A DNA stretch of 64,000 nucleotides from Sipunculus nudus (taxonomy: Eukaryota > Annelida > Sipuncula > Golfingiida > Sipunculidae): positions 76,123,124 through 76,187,123 of the forward strand of contig CM049308.1 of the NCBI GenBank assembly GCA_026874595.1. Direction: 5' to 3'. Both the position numbers and the translations under genes were made by a program. Under the pieces are notes generated by a model that was not told where the DNA came from, made no database searches, and saw only the letters and a list, made by a program, of their open reading frames with translations. This document shows, in pieces, positions 23,760 to 35,732 of this stretch; the stretch's first letter is position 1, and each line of letters starts with the position of its first letter.

Positions 23760-26700
23760 TCACAAGTATTACCCTGTATGTGCACAAACCAAATTAATGT
23801 GAATGCTACATTGTTGATCCTGTCTCTGAGGATAACACCTATGTGGTCAAGTTTATTGTTAGGATATATGGTTATTTAATTTCTTAATTTTCAATAATTA
23901 CTTTAAAAGTTACTGGGATGCTGTGTTTGGCTATGTTACTTTTCATACATCACTTGTCTTTATTTACAATTACAAATCAAAACATCCATATTTTATTATA
24001 ACAAAATGGTCAATGTTGCATTCTCTGAGACTGGGTTTGCTTTAAATATCAAAATGTCAAACATTCTGTAATAAATTGGGCAAAAATGTTGCTATACCAA
24101 CTGTGTATGTACAATGTTATTTTATACATATTATATAGAAGTAGAACCATGACACAAATTGGTTGTTATTATTTATAAGAAGTTTGGTCCATTCAACTGA
24201 ATTCTTATTCTGCATAATGAAATGCAAATGAATTAATTAGTTTGAGAACTACTGAGACTTAAATCCAGAAAACTATTTATTTTTGGTTCATAACCAATGC
24301 GAACAGAATCTTTCACTAACATCAAGCATGGGTTTATCAGGCCCAGACAAGCAATTACCTAAATTGGCAAATGTTCTTGGTAGCAGAAATCCACATGCAG
24401 TAATCATGTGTGTGTACATGTGTGTATTCTCCTGCAATGTGAACGTACATAGATGTACGAGTGAATGATTAAAATATTGTACACAATGTGAAGTGCCATT
24501 TATGATGACAATATTTATATAATGTATGATCTTTGTCAGTTAAAACTGCTCTGAAGGGAGATTGGCAAAAAAAAATACACAAGTTCTGAATGCAGAATGC
24601 CATTTAATTCAAACATGTTGAGTGGAATGTGTCAGTATATGTCAATGTCATGATCATATATTTGCATGGAAAGTTATGGTACTGGAAATAATTATGTTGT
24701 ATACTAATGAATGGAGAGATTACAAAACTTGTTATAATCATGATATTTACCAAAAGGACAGATTCAGTGAAAACCATGGCATGTGGGAGGTGCTAGTTAT
24801 AATCATGATATATCAGGACTGGAGTGGAACACTGATCATCATGATATAACTGAATAAAGAAAGGTACCTGTAGAACAAATGATATATACCTAAACTAAAG
24901 GCAGGATACAAGAGTGGTTTTAAACATGTACATGTCACTGTATACCTAGAGGTCACTCATGAAAATCCAACAGATGGTCCATATATACTCAGTTTTCGTT
25001 GAGTTACAGGCTCAGGTGTTCCTACCTGGTCAGGTAATGATTCTATACATATACCAGCTTATGAACCAAGGAAAACACAGGCTGAAGCAGCCAGTCTCAG
25101 GCAGTACAAGGGCAGGCCTGGGCAGCAGGCAGCTAGGTATATCAACCATATTACTTGTCAGTGTTAATATAACACCCCCACCATCACTAGCATTACTACA
25201 GCCCTGACCAGGCTGCTACAGAAATCAGCTGACTCACATGGCTCCAGCCTTACAGAGCTGGGTATGCTTACCTGACCTGCAGGTAAAATCACTCAGTGCT
25301 GGCCTTCAAACAGCAGGACTGGTGGGTTAGCTTAGAACTGTATCATATCCCTTATGCCAAGTTATGGATCATAATTCAGTAACAAGCATGAGAGATCAAT
25401 GTTTTAATAAAAGCCTTCATTTAATAAAATTCCTCATACTATTTGGCATAATTCACACAAATAGAAATCTCGAGATTATTAAACCAATAGAAATGTGAAG
25501 CACTAATGTCAGATATAAGGAACAATGTTTAATTATAAGCGTAAATAAATACCTTTGTACCATACCTTTATATTAATTAAAACATTGAGAAGAGTTTATA
25601 AAAGGAGAATCTTCTGTATTTATAATCAATGACTGGTGTGGTATTAGGCCCAAGATTATTTCTATACAGCATTACAGGGTTCTCCAGTGGATGCCATTCA
25701 GTTGCCCACCCCCTCCTATTATTGCTTTGACTGGACTGTCATGACATATCATGGATTCCCTCTATTAAAGATCCTAAGTGCTTTTCTCTGATCTGCTGCA
25801 GTAGCTGCAGGCCAAGCCAGCAGCATTTCTTTTGGCAACAGCAGCTGTTCCCCTCATGCTGTGCTGTGCTGAGTTAAGAGTACAGGGACCAGAGGCTGTG
25901 CAGCTTGCTCTCAGGGCTACCTCTAATAAAAGCCCATGTCATACCTGGCCTGCCCCCACCTGAACTCTACCATTCCTATCTGGGACAATATATTGAGTTC
26001 ACACTTACCCCAAGGAATGTAGGTACACAAGGGCCTAGGTGTTTAATTAAACAATACACTGGAATAAACTTCCAGCAAGCATAAAGCAAATACATACAAA
26101 GCATTTGTATGTACAACGTTAGAAATTACAATTGAGTACTTGAAAATTCACATGATTTTTTCTTTAAACCAAACTAACAAAAACAATCATGTTCATGACA
26201 ATTCCGTTTGTTTTTATAAAATATTACCAGAATGCAAGAAAACTGCAAGTATTTAGTAATATCAGACAGAGTAGGAAAATATTAACCACAGTCTATGAGG
26301 TATTACCTGACACGGAACACAAAAAGTACATACTAATATAAAAGCCTGTGTGTAAAAAATCTATAAAATGTATATATTCTTATCAATTAAAGTGATACTT
26401 ACATTTAGACAAAGCTAAAAGTACATTAACCACAGTGATAAAACATACAGAATTGAGTATGAACAAACTATGGCAGATATATATACACCAGCAGCACCAG
26501 TGGCGATCACAACTGAGTGATGCAGCCAAGTCTGGTTAGATATATTCAAAAGATCTGGACCAAGCAATGGATGTTGTTTAAGTGCCACTAGTGCTTAAGA
26601 TTAGAATCCATTCAATTATCCATTCTTTACTTTCAATTTAATTCTTGATTAAATTCTTACTTGAGTAGTATATTTCAGACTTTTAAAAATTAAAGCAATT

Positions 26701-29700
26701 TTACCAAAATGAATGTTGGTAAATTTTAGCATATAAAAAATAAATGTAGTGCTCCTTATCTTTGGCCATATCCGAACTTGGTTTGCATCTTAACAGGATT
26801 ATACTAAACCTATTTACTTTAGTCTTGAAGCTTTGCGTCCACACTGTGGTTCTTTTTACAAAAGCCTTAGTCGGATTATTCAACACATCATGAGTTAGCT
26901 GTCCACACTTGGTTTGCAGTCCGATTCAGGCCTGCCGCGGAGCACTTCCTGGCACAAAGCACACTGGGACTGCATCAAAGGTAGCACTCAAGGCCGGTTG
27001 CAGACTTTATTCGGACCAGAAGCGGATTAGCCTGTACACACTAGAAGCCAGTTTACTGTAAACCGATCTACTGTAGACAGCCTTTCAAGCAGACTACAGT
27101 AAACCAAACTGATGGGGATTAATGGCTTAGTACGGACACTGTAATTGAGTGTAAACAGATTCACGATCTGGATTATTCCCTAGTGCAGGTATGGCCTAAG
27201 TCGCTGCCATATATATTTTCAATGCCAGAGGCGTGGTCCACTAGAAACGTTTTAAGTAGAGTTAAGGCACATACACAATTAAGAGCATCAAAATCACAAA
27301 CTGCCCTAGCAAATTTGAGAGCTCAGGACTTTGGGTTGGTACATGCAAAAAATATAATAAATTGAATGAACAGATTCAGAGTTTAATAATCAATTACAAT
27401 TTAACTGAGGATTTGCAATTTAATGTATCAATGGTTCAATACATTGTTACCTATAACTTTATATGTATGTTGGTACCAGTAAGATATGCAGTGATCTCCT
27501 CAGTATGATCCCATTTGATCAGAAAAGTCACTTCAGTACATTGTGATCATCCAAAATAACACCAGAGGAGAATTGTTAAGACAAAGCCTTGTAATATAAA
27601 TGCTGTGATATGAATTCAATAAAACATCATTTACAATGAAATTGCTCAAATTCATAAGGTTAAAAATTGCATTAGTCAGTTTTCTATATAAATTTTCTAT
27701 ATGACTGTAAACAAAACATTTTTTTTTTTCAAATCTAAAAGTAAAAGGTTAAATCAAATATTCAATCAGAGTGAAACAGGTAAAAACAAAACAAAAATGT
27801 AATATTGAAGTATAAAATAATATTTACATTTGGTGGTCATAAAGAAACCAATTTCTCATTCAGACAGCACAACATATTCCGAGCAAGAAATTTATTGCGA
27901 GAGTTACGCACATGAGGAATTTTGCACATTTATCATTCTGTATACCTGTAATATATTCATCGGCCATAGCGAGCACCTGCGTAAAACAGCAGGAACATCT
28001 GTTATCTGTGAGGAATATACTGCGCTCTGTGATACAGCGTTAATATGCCGTTACTGCCCTCTGTCACCACTAAATCCTGTGCTTTTTGGGGTGTAATTTT
28101 GCATCCACTGATTTATCCCCCCTCATGCATTGCATGAACAGACAAAGCTATGTTTTAGAGGCCGTGATGCTCAATAATTTTGTCAGTACTTAATGAATAA
28201 ATCTTCCACCATTATAATGAATACAGGTGTTCCAGTATTCATTCTGATCAGAAGGTCTGGCTTATAAACCCACCAGCTCTGATTCTCTCACTCCTGACCA
28301 CGTGTACCTGTCATTACCTGTAATAAATTCCAGGATTTGCTATGTGTAACTTAATGACCTTTTCTGTTAATCAAGCTTATATTCTAACATCCTACTTCAA
28401 GTGTTGAAGCACCTATTCTGATATAATAGTTCCTGTTTTAAAGTATCTATCCTTACATGTAAACTAGCCTCTGTGTCTTTACTGAGAAGTTCATTACTCA
28501 CAAGGAGCTGTTCTGACACTTTCTGTCTTAATGACGACTCTACAGGGCCCATGCTGAGACATCAGTCTCTGTAAATATGTGTTGTTAGAATTAAGTTCAA
28601 GATATAACAACCTCTCCTACTACAAGTTGTCTTGGCAGTGTTTTCTCTGAAACTTCAGTTCTGATTTTAGAGACTGTTAGTGCCTAATATGCCCATGTCT
28701 AAGTGGCATCCAATAAAATTTGTAAATTCACAAGATGGTGATTCCAAACTCATGCCGTCATCATTTGTGTAGTCAGTACCATATTTTATTTTATACGTTG
28801 TTTCTTAATTATACCTGGTTTACTGCATAAACTCATGCTGGGGATACAGCAAAGATAACCTTACTTAGGTTATGGTAGACAGCTGTTCTGTTGTGAAGAT
28901 CTTGCTATTTATCTGAACTAGCACCTGTTCTGACCTGTGTGTCACACTTGTGCCAGTAATTTGTTCTAGTGTTAGGTATTTTGCACATACATCCCATCCA
29001 AACTTCTTAACAAATTTAATAATTCCCAACTTTGACTTTTGTACATTTTCTAAACAGTCTTTGAACACAAAAATAGCCGTTGAGTGAAAACAACATGTCC
29101 GCGCTCCTTGAAAATGTATACAAACTGTCCCTATTAGGTAGAAATGATGCAAAATGAAATGGTATTATCAATAAACACTGGAAAGGTGCAAAAATATTCA
29201 TCAGCGGATGGTGTAGGATTACTGTATGTGAACTAGGCATGGAGTAGGGTGCATATGATCCTCAAAGACACTAACATTTTTCTTTCATTGCTTATCATAA
29301 ATGACTCAATGTGTCAATGTGATTGCTGTAAACATATCAATATATTCTTACAACATGCAAGAGGATAAACAGACGAAATGATAAATGAAGTTTCTGCCTT
29401 CTCTAGTGCCACCTGGTGGGAGAACTAGAGTCTTATAAACCCTGCAACATCACACTTTAGTATCTAGTTTATGAATTCGCTTTCACTGGCAATCTAGTCG
29501 ATGGAGTGCACACCTCAGTCAAAAGGTGCATGTTTCAGAAGCATCATAAAATCTGTGAAGCATAAAATAAACGTGCTCGAGCATGACAGGAATCTGTCTA
29601 CTGGCCGTTGTATGCAGCCATGGGTGGCGCTATATATAGGCCAGGTACATACAACACGGGGGCAGGCCGTTCGAGCCGTGTACCTGGATGTGTAGGTAAC

Positions 29701-29954
29701 GAGCTGGCTCACAGGTGTACCTTTCATCCCGACCTTCCTATGTATCCCCATGTTGCCACAGAATACCACAATGCTGAAAGGCATACTGGCCGGATGTATA
29801 GAACTAACCTTGCTCCTCAGATATCAATCCTTAACTTCTTCTATTTCATCTCTTATAATATGTATGGGTTTTTTCATCCTTTCTGGTATATGCCTGATTT
29901 ACTTTATGTTGTGTCCTTTTCTTTCTGACACATATCTGACTTTTAATCCTAAAA
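23760..29954. other. AT-rich intronic stretch with CpG-enriched patches
   Basis: No gene or complete mobile element was recognised. Two patches are unusually CpG-rich: 27840-28080 (an 88-codon frame of no recognisable family) and 29580-29760 (contains CTATATATAGG at about 29629). A GC-richer patch lies at 25680-25990. A region at 26750-27180 repeats CACTTGGTTTGCA-like text and has short inverted repeats (CTACTGTAG against CTACAGTA at about 27070-27105), perhaps an old DNA transposon. An exact CTCF-type core, TGCCACCTGGTGG, is at 29407-29419. Confidence 0.4.
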
Positions 29955-30190
29955 ACAGAAGTGAAATTCTTTTCCAAAAGTGATTTAAAGCTTTCATGCT
30001 GACCTCCAGGAAAAAAAACTTTCCAAACGTACATGAATCCCTTGAAATTTTCATGCTTATCTCCAGATATAAAATTCTTTTCTAAAAACAGTATTACTGT
30101 TTGGAAATTGTTGTCATGTAATGAGTGTCATAAATAAAGTTCTTTTCCGAAGCTGAATGATGGTCTTTAAATTATTTAAATGTTGAATGC
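29955..30190 (+). repeat. Degenerate tandem repeat of about 65 bp, four units
   Basis: AAATTCTTTTCCAAAAG-like text recurs at about 29966, 30018, 30069 and 30137. Each copy is followed by a CATGCTKACCTCCAG or CATGTAATG-like segment. The units are strongly diverged. Confidence 0.55.
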
Positions 30191-30817
30191 CATGAATAAA
30201 ATAAAAGTGGATCATCTGTTTAATGCAGACTTAATTGTTTCCAAGCAACAGTAACTAACTGTGTCATCCATGTGGTTACCATGTGTTTTACTCTCCAAGG
30301 AAACACAAAAATTTATGACATCATGAAGGAAGAATTATGCTAGGTTCTGTTTACTGATACACTGTGGACTATTCAAATGGAACCAATGTTTTCCCTGTCC
30401 ATAATGATGGTAACTCTGGACCTGTCTTTCAACTAGTTTACAGCCACTGTACACTGGAGGGTTAAGGGAAAGGTGTGGTCATAAAACAATTCTGGCTAAA
30501 CCAGCTATGACACTTCACAGATGCTTACCCCTGTGTGGAGGACATGGAAAGTTTCCAACAACTGCCAATAAAATGAGGAGTATGGGACTTAAACCTCAGG
30601 TAAAATGTCACATAAAAAACTCCCGACGATTTTGTCATACATTACTTTTCATTAAGTTGAACTATGTGATACAAGGTGTAATAATTAGTTTTTTAACATA
30701 AAAGTAACCAAACTTGGCAAGTTAAATTTGTACCAAAAAGACAAGTACATAATCTTTGTACTACAAATTCTACAATCTCTTTTATGTAAATAAATATGCA
30801 GAAAAAAAATAAGATTA

Positions 30818-31116
30818 GGCCAAAAAAAAAGGTATGGTTCTCAGGGACTTTTTTCATAAATCAGTGCGCGCGGGTGATATTTTATTTTTGACCTTTTTTG
30901 TATGTTTTGATAAAAATGTCATATGATCAGGGAAAAGCGTGAAAATAACAGAATTTTTGCTAAACAGGTAAAAGCACTAAATAACAAAGGAATCTTATCA
31001 ATATTGTATTATTTCATCTTCTTGAAAGATGAAAATCTAAATAAAATTTGTTGATGCAGGGGGTTTAAATTTAAGCGGGCGGTGCCTGAGAACCATCCCT
31101 TAATTTTTTTTTGCCT
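30818..31116. mobile_element. MITE of about 299 bp with extended terminal inverted repeats and TA flanks
   Basis: The left end GGCCAAAAAAAAAGG is followed by ATGGTTCTCAGGGAC (to 30848). The right end (31082-31116), read in reverse complement, gives AGGCAAAAAAAAATTAAGGG followed by ATGGTTCTCAGGCAC. The arms match over about 31 of 35 positions with one 3-nt gap. A TA dinucleotide abuts both ends (30816-30817 and 31117-31118), consistent with the TA target duplication of Tc1/mariner-type MITEs. The interior is non-coding. Confidence 0.75.
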
Positions 31117-31506
31117 TACAAAGATATACACAAAAAAATACAGGTCTATCAAAAAGGAAGCTATATCTTACACGAAAAAAAAATACTGCCACACAAAATA
31201 AACATCTATCACTCAAAATTGACAGGTATATTCCTCAAGCAATGCAATGCTGACAGCTACTACACCTACAGGTCCAATGTATGCAATATGGCCCTCTATA
31301 AATATCCCCAGCCAGTACTTGGTATATGTACTTATTATCACCACCTCTTAACACAGTTCGCAGCGGCCAAGTTCACTCAAGCATACCTTACTGATTACTC
31401 AACCAGGAACGGAATATAAGTGCTTGTTCCGATGCCCATTAACAGGGGGAGATACATTCCTCACATGCCACAGTATTGTCTATGAGAGCCAGAGTTATAT
31501 AAGATA

Positions 31507-31800
31507 AAGAACTGCCCCTCTCCGCCCCCCTCCAGGTATATTGCTAGACTTAATCAGGTGTACTAATAGGTCATTTCATGATAAAGAAAATAATGAACTG
31601 CCCTGCCCCCTCTGAGTAATTGGAACAACATGATCAGGTATGCCAATGGGTCATTTACAGATGATAAAATAAAGAGCTGCCCCGCCCCCTTGTGGTAATT
31701 TGAATTCCTGATCAAGTGTACTGACAGGTCATTTAAAGATCTGCCCCGCCCACTCCAGATAATTTTTAAGTCAATCACTCAGGTGTACAAACAGGTCTTT
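31507..31800 (+). repeat. Tandem repeat of about 95 bp, three to four units
   Basis: Each unit has GAACTGCCCCGCCCCC-like text, then GTAATT, then ATCAGGTGTACTAAYAGGTC and ATTT. The units begin near 31507, 31594, 31674 and 31740 (the last with an internal deletion). Confidence 0.8.
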
Positions 31801-33549
31801 TCAAGCATGGGTGATCCCTGATTGTAAAATCGCATGGTCAACCTCTTGGAATACCTGTATGGTAGTTATGATTTCACGGTTAACCTTTGAAAGACCTGTT
31901 AACCTCAGGTAGCTGGCATTTTTAGCTGGCATTTCACAATAATAAGTATATCTGAATGATCAGTGCATGGGAACAACCATACAAAATGTCAAGCAAACCT
32001 GTAATTATTTTGATAATTAATTACATGACCTGCTTTATTCATGTTCACTGCATATAACATAACTGGAGGGCTTGATACCTTTGAACTTTGTAGTATAGAT
32101 CAGCACCTACTGACAGACTTATTGCTAAATGAATTATCTGCATAATGAAAAACAGACATTATAAATAACAGCTCAGTTATAACCCTGTCAATAGTAACAG
32201 GAAGTCGACCTTGGTTTTACACTTAATTGACATGATATTGTTATGTCCTATAACTATACCTTTTTCATCCCAAAAGATATGGTTCACTGAATACTGTACA
32301 TTACAGATCAAGACAATGAACTACATCTTGAATTAGCAATATGATTGCTCTGGTAAATACAGTTGCTATAAAACAGCAAATGTGACATGGTGTCAAATGT
32401 GATATATATGTGTAATATTATGAAAAGATGCTGAATCAATTACATGTTGTTTAAACAATCAATCACTGATATTAAATGTATGAATAATGTGTTCATTCCT
32501 TGTCTGTATGTTATTCTATTAAATGATGAAATGTACAACAATATGACCCTCCATTTTGCAATGTCATGAAATACAATTTCTTCAGGTAATACCATCACTA
32601 GGAGTTAGAAATTTTATTTTAATATAAGTTTCTAAAACATTTCATGCAAAAATGCATACAAAAATGTCTGAATCCACAACATGAACTTTACATTGTGAAA
32701 AAAATGTGTATCCAGTGGAGAATCATGTTTTTTTTCTGTCATTTTTCATATGCATTATGATAGGTTATTATGACATAAAGCAGGGAGTACATAACCACAA
32801 TAAATATACCTGATACTCGTTAAGCTATTACATAAATGTGCAGGTAATAGGTGTTGATATTTTTTACATCCCTCTCTTCTTCAAAGAAATGGTGAAGGTA
32901 AACAAAAAAGGAAGGTTACACTGCAGCATCTCCAGATGCAACTGATAAAAAGGAGCAAAAATATATGTATTCACACAGCACAGTGGAATACATATCTCAC
33001 TGGTCCTATAATTTATCCATCTGTCATCAAGTCAGGCATGAAATCATAGCTGACATAGGAGAAGGCTGTAGCAGGCACCTGCCTCTGTACCAGAGTCAAA
33101 GGTAACAAAAAAGGTAACAGCTCCTAACAGCCACACTGTCTGGTCCGTCTCAGCAACTGGCAAACAAAAATCTGCTCAGTTATTATGTACAATATCTTTC
33201 ACTTGGTTTGTGGTTTAGACTTGACCCTGGGCTAGCGTAAGTTAAGTATGGTAAAATATTTGTGAAAGTAATAAGTGGTCAGCATGGACCTTGGTCAGCA
33301 CGAAATTTAATATCATATAATAAACTGTTTATAATTATTTAATAATTATATTAGCAAGCTATCTGATACACAGGCTCCTTGAGATGATATCATGAGGACA
33401 TCTTATATTAATACTTAATGACTATGTTATTACTTAATATCTATGTGAATATGGACCATCATTAATCCAATCCTTCAGTCAGGTAAGTATTGTCACATGG
33501 GGGTATATTGTAATCTACATTAACAACTCTGTCATAGTATCTTGTATCA
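31801..33549. other. AT-rich intronic stretch
   Basis: Nothing recognisable was seen. Confidence 0.5.
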
Positions 33550-34940
33550 TACAGCTATCAGGTACCTAACAGCATAAATGATGATAATGATATCTACAGC
33601 CACTTGAATCTAATGATACATTGGCTTCGAGATATGAAACATGATACCCAGGTATTATAAACTGTCACCTTCACATGTTGGTTCCTAGAAATAATTGTGA
33701 AGCATTTAGAACAGAATCCTAGAAATTACATCACACTGAACTGGTGAAATGTTTAGCAGCCAAATGACACACAAACTCCAGGAAATAATCTTAAAGTACT
33801 GACACCTGACTAAGTTCTCTGAAAATGATATCATAATAGATGAACCTGTATGCATCAACAACTAGCTTATGCCGATGTTCCAATAAATGATATAAATTTT
33901 CAGGGATGTAGTAACATGGTCAGACCAACTCATCATATCATGCAATTTAATGCCCAATATGAGAGCTGCAATAAGGCTACATCAACATTTTTAAATTAAT
34001 CCTCAGAAAAAACAGTTGAGTCTATAAATTCAAGAATCCATTAATATTGTTGGCTGTATGAATATCAGAACAGACTGAAACCAAAATTGATCTTTGATGA
34101 AATAAGTTTAAAGATTCTAAATAATGAAATATTCAAATATTCCTTAAAATATATGTCAAGTCACAAATACACCCTTTCCTACTCCAAAACAATAATGTTC
34201 AGGGATGTAATCACCTTACATCTAAGTTCCAAGAAATGATACCATGATAAGGGATGTATGAACAACCACCTTGCACCTAGGTTCCCAGAAATTTTATCAT
34301 ATATGTAGCAACAACCAGAATAACACCTAAAATCTCAGAAATGACTTCATGATGTTCGGGGAAAGAAATCTTACACCTTGGTTTCTAAGGAATGCTAAAT
34401 GCTGTTCAGGCAGGTACCAAGTCACCAGACACCTAGGCTCCTAGAAATATCATGATGTCCATGTATGTAGTGACAGGTATGTGACTTTGTTACTGCACTT
34501 TTCAGAAATATTATCATAATGTACAGGTACGTGTCAACAGCAATCAGGCATCCAGGCTCCCAGAAAAGATATCCTAATGTTCAGTTTTGAACAAACAAGC
34601 ACTAAACACTTAGGCTACTAAAAGGGATATCATGATATTTTGCTATGTATCAACAGGTACCTGAGTAACCTAACACCTAGGCTCTAGGAAATTATTACAT
34701 AATGAAACAGCATATACATAAAGCCAGAAACCAACCAGAAACTACATCATGATATTTATGTATTTATCAACAGCCACTACATAACCAGGTTCCTAGAAAT
34801 GACACCACAATATTCAGGTATATTTGAATAGTCACCAGATACCCAGGCTGGGGAGGTTCAGATATGTATCAGCAGCCATCATACATCTAGATGCTCCTGG
34901 AAATGATATTATGATGTGCATGTCTGCATCAGAAAACACC
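33550..34940 (+). repeat. Strongly decayed minisatellite of about 70 bp
   Basis: The phrases CCTAGAAAT and ATCATGATGT, GTTCAGGTATGT, ATCAACAGCCACC and ACACCTAGGCTC recur in this order about 15-20 times with heavy substitution and indels. Good instances begin at about 34198, 34256, 34410, 34515, 34660 and 34785. The order is kept although single units share only part of their bases, which points to an ancient array rather than chance. Confidence 0.65.
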
Positions 34941-35099
34941 TGTTGCCTCTTCATTTAGGTTTACCTCTGCACAAGTCTGACCATTTCTGCCAGGAATATT
35001 TGTTAAGAGAGCTCCATCATAGCTGAACTCAGCATTTTTTCCTTTCAGTTAAGCCTATATATGTCCAAATGACTATGTTCACAACTGCTTCTTGTACCA

Positions 35100-35330
35100 C
35101 TTATGAGAACTACAAACAAAGACGTATACATATGACAGTGTGTATGTATATACCTGAATATAATTTGATTCCCACCAAATACCAACTCATGAAAACTACA
35201 TATGGGGATCTGTAAATATGACAGTGTCCATATACACCTGAATATATGTTTTTACAAAGTACCCATATGGGAATAACAGGGAAAGAGGAACTGTTGTCAA
35301 AACCTGGATCAAAGGAAACCATGCCAACAC
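35100..35330 (+). repeat. Degenerate tandem duplication of about 90 bp
   Basis: TATGAGAACTACA and TCATGAAAACTACA each lead to AAATATGACAGTGT-like text, then ATATACACCTGAATATA, then a TTTMCAAAGTACC-like or ACCAAATACC-like segment. Two diverged copies are clear. Confidence 0.6.
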
Positions 35331-35560
35331 AGGTAAATATGAAACAGCAAGTCTCCTGGTGGACTTAACAACCAAATATCCAAACTACTGATCTCTCGAT
35401 TCAGTAATTATACATAAAATATGATGATGTTGATAACTAACATGAAATGACAATGGAGCAGGATACTTAACAATCAGATATACATGTCAATCATTCAATG
35501 TATCAGACTACCATATCGCATACTCAAAATTGCCTGGTGTTTAAGAATTTTGTCACTATC

Positions 35561-35732
35561 TTGAGGAGTCTGAGGTCACTCCCTATATTGAGGAGCTTGA
35601 GGACAATGTCACTACCTTGAGGAGTTTGAGGACACTGTCATTACTTTGAGGAGTTTGAGGACAATGTCACTACTTTGAGGAGTTTGAGGACACTGTCACT
35701 ACTATGAGGAGTTTGAGGACAATGTCACATTA
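35561..35732 (+). repeat. 29-bp minisatellite, six units, alternating variants
   Basis: TTGAGGAG starts units at 35561, 35588, 35617, 35646 and 35675; at 35704 it reads ATGAGGAG. Between units 2 and 6 the variable site alternates strictly between GGACAATGTC and GGACACTGTC, which makes a 58-bp higher-order period. The 29-bp length is not a multiple of three, so it is not a coding repeat. Confidence 0.92.

Noticed and set aside
27830-28096. 88-codon plus-strand frame
   Set aside because: No family recognised and no flanking splice or promoter evidence that would separate it from chance.
29515-29928. Overlapping frames of 89 and 106 codons on opposite strands
   Set aside because: Open on both strands because of local CpG/GC composition. 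Neither resembles a known family, so it is kept only as a CpG-patch observation.
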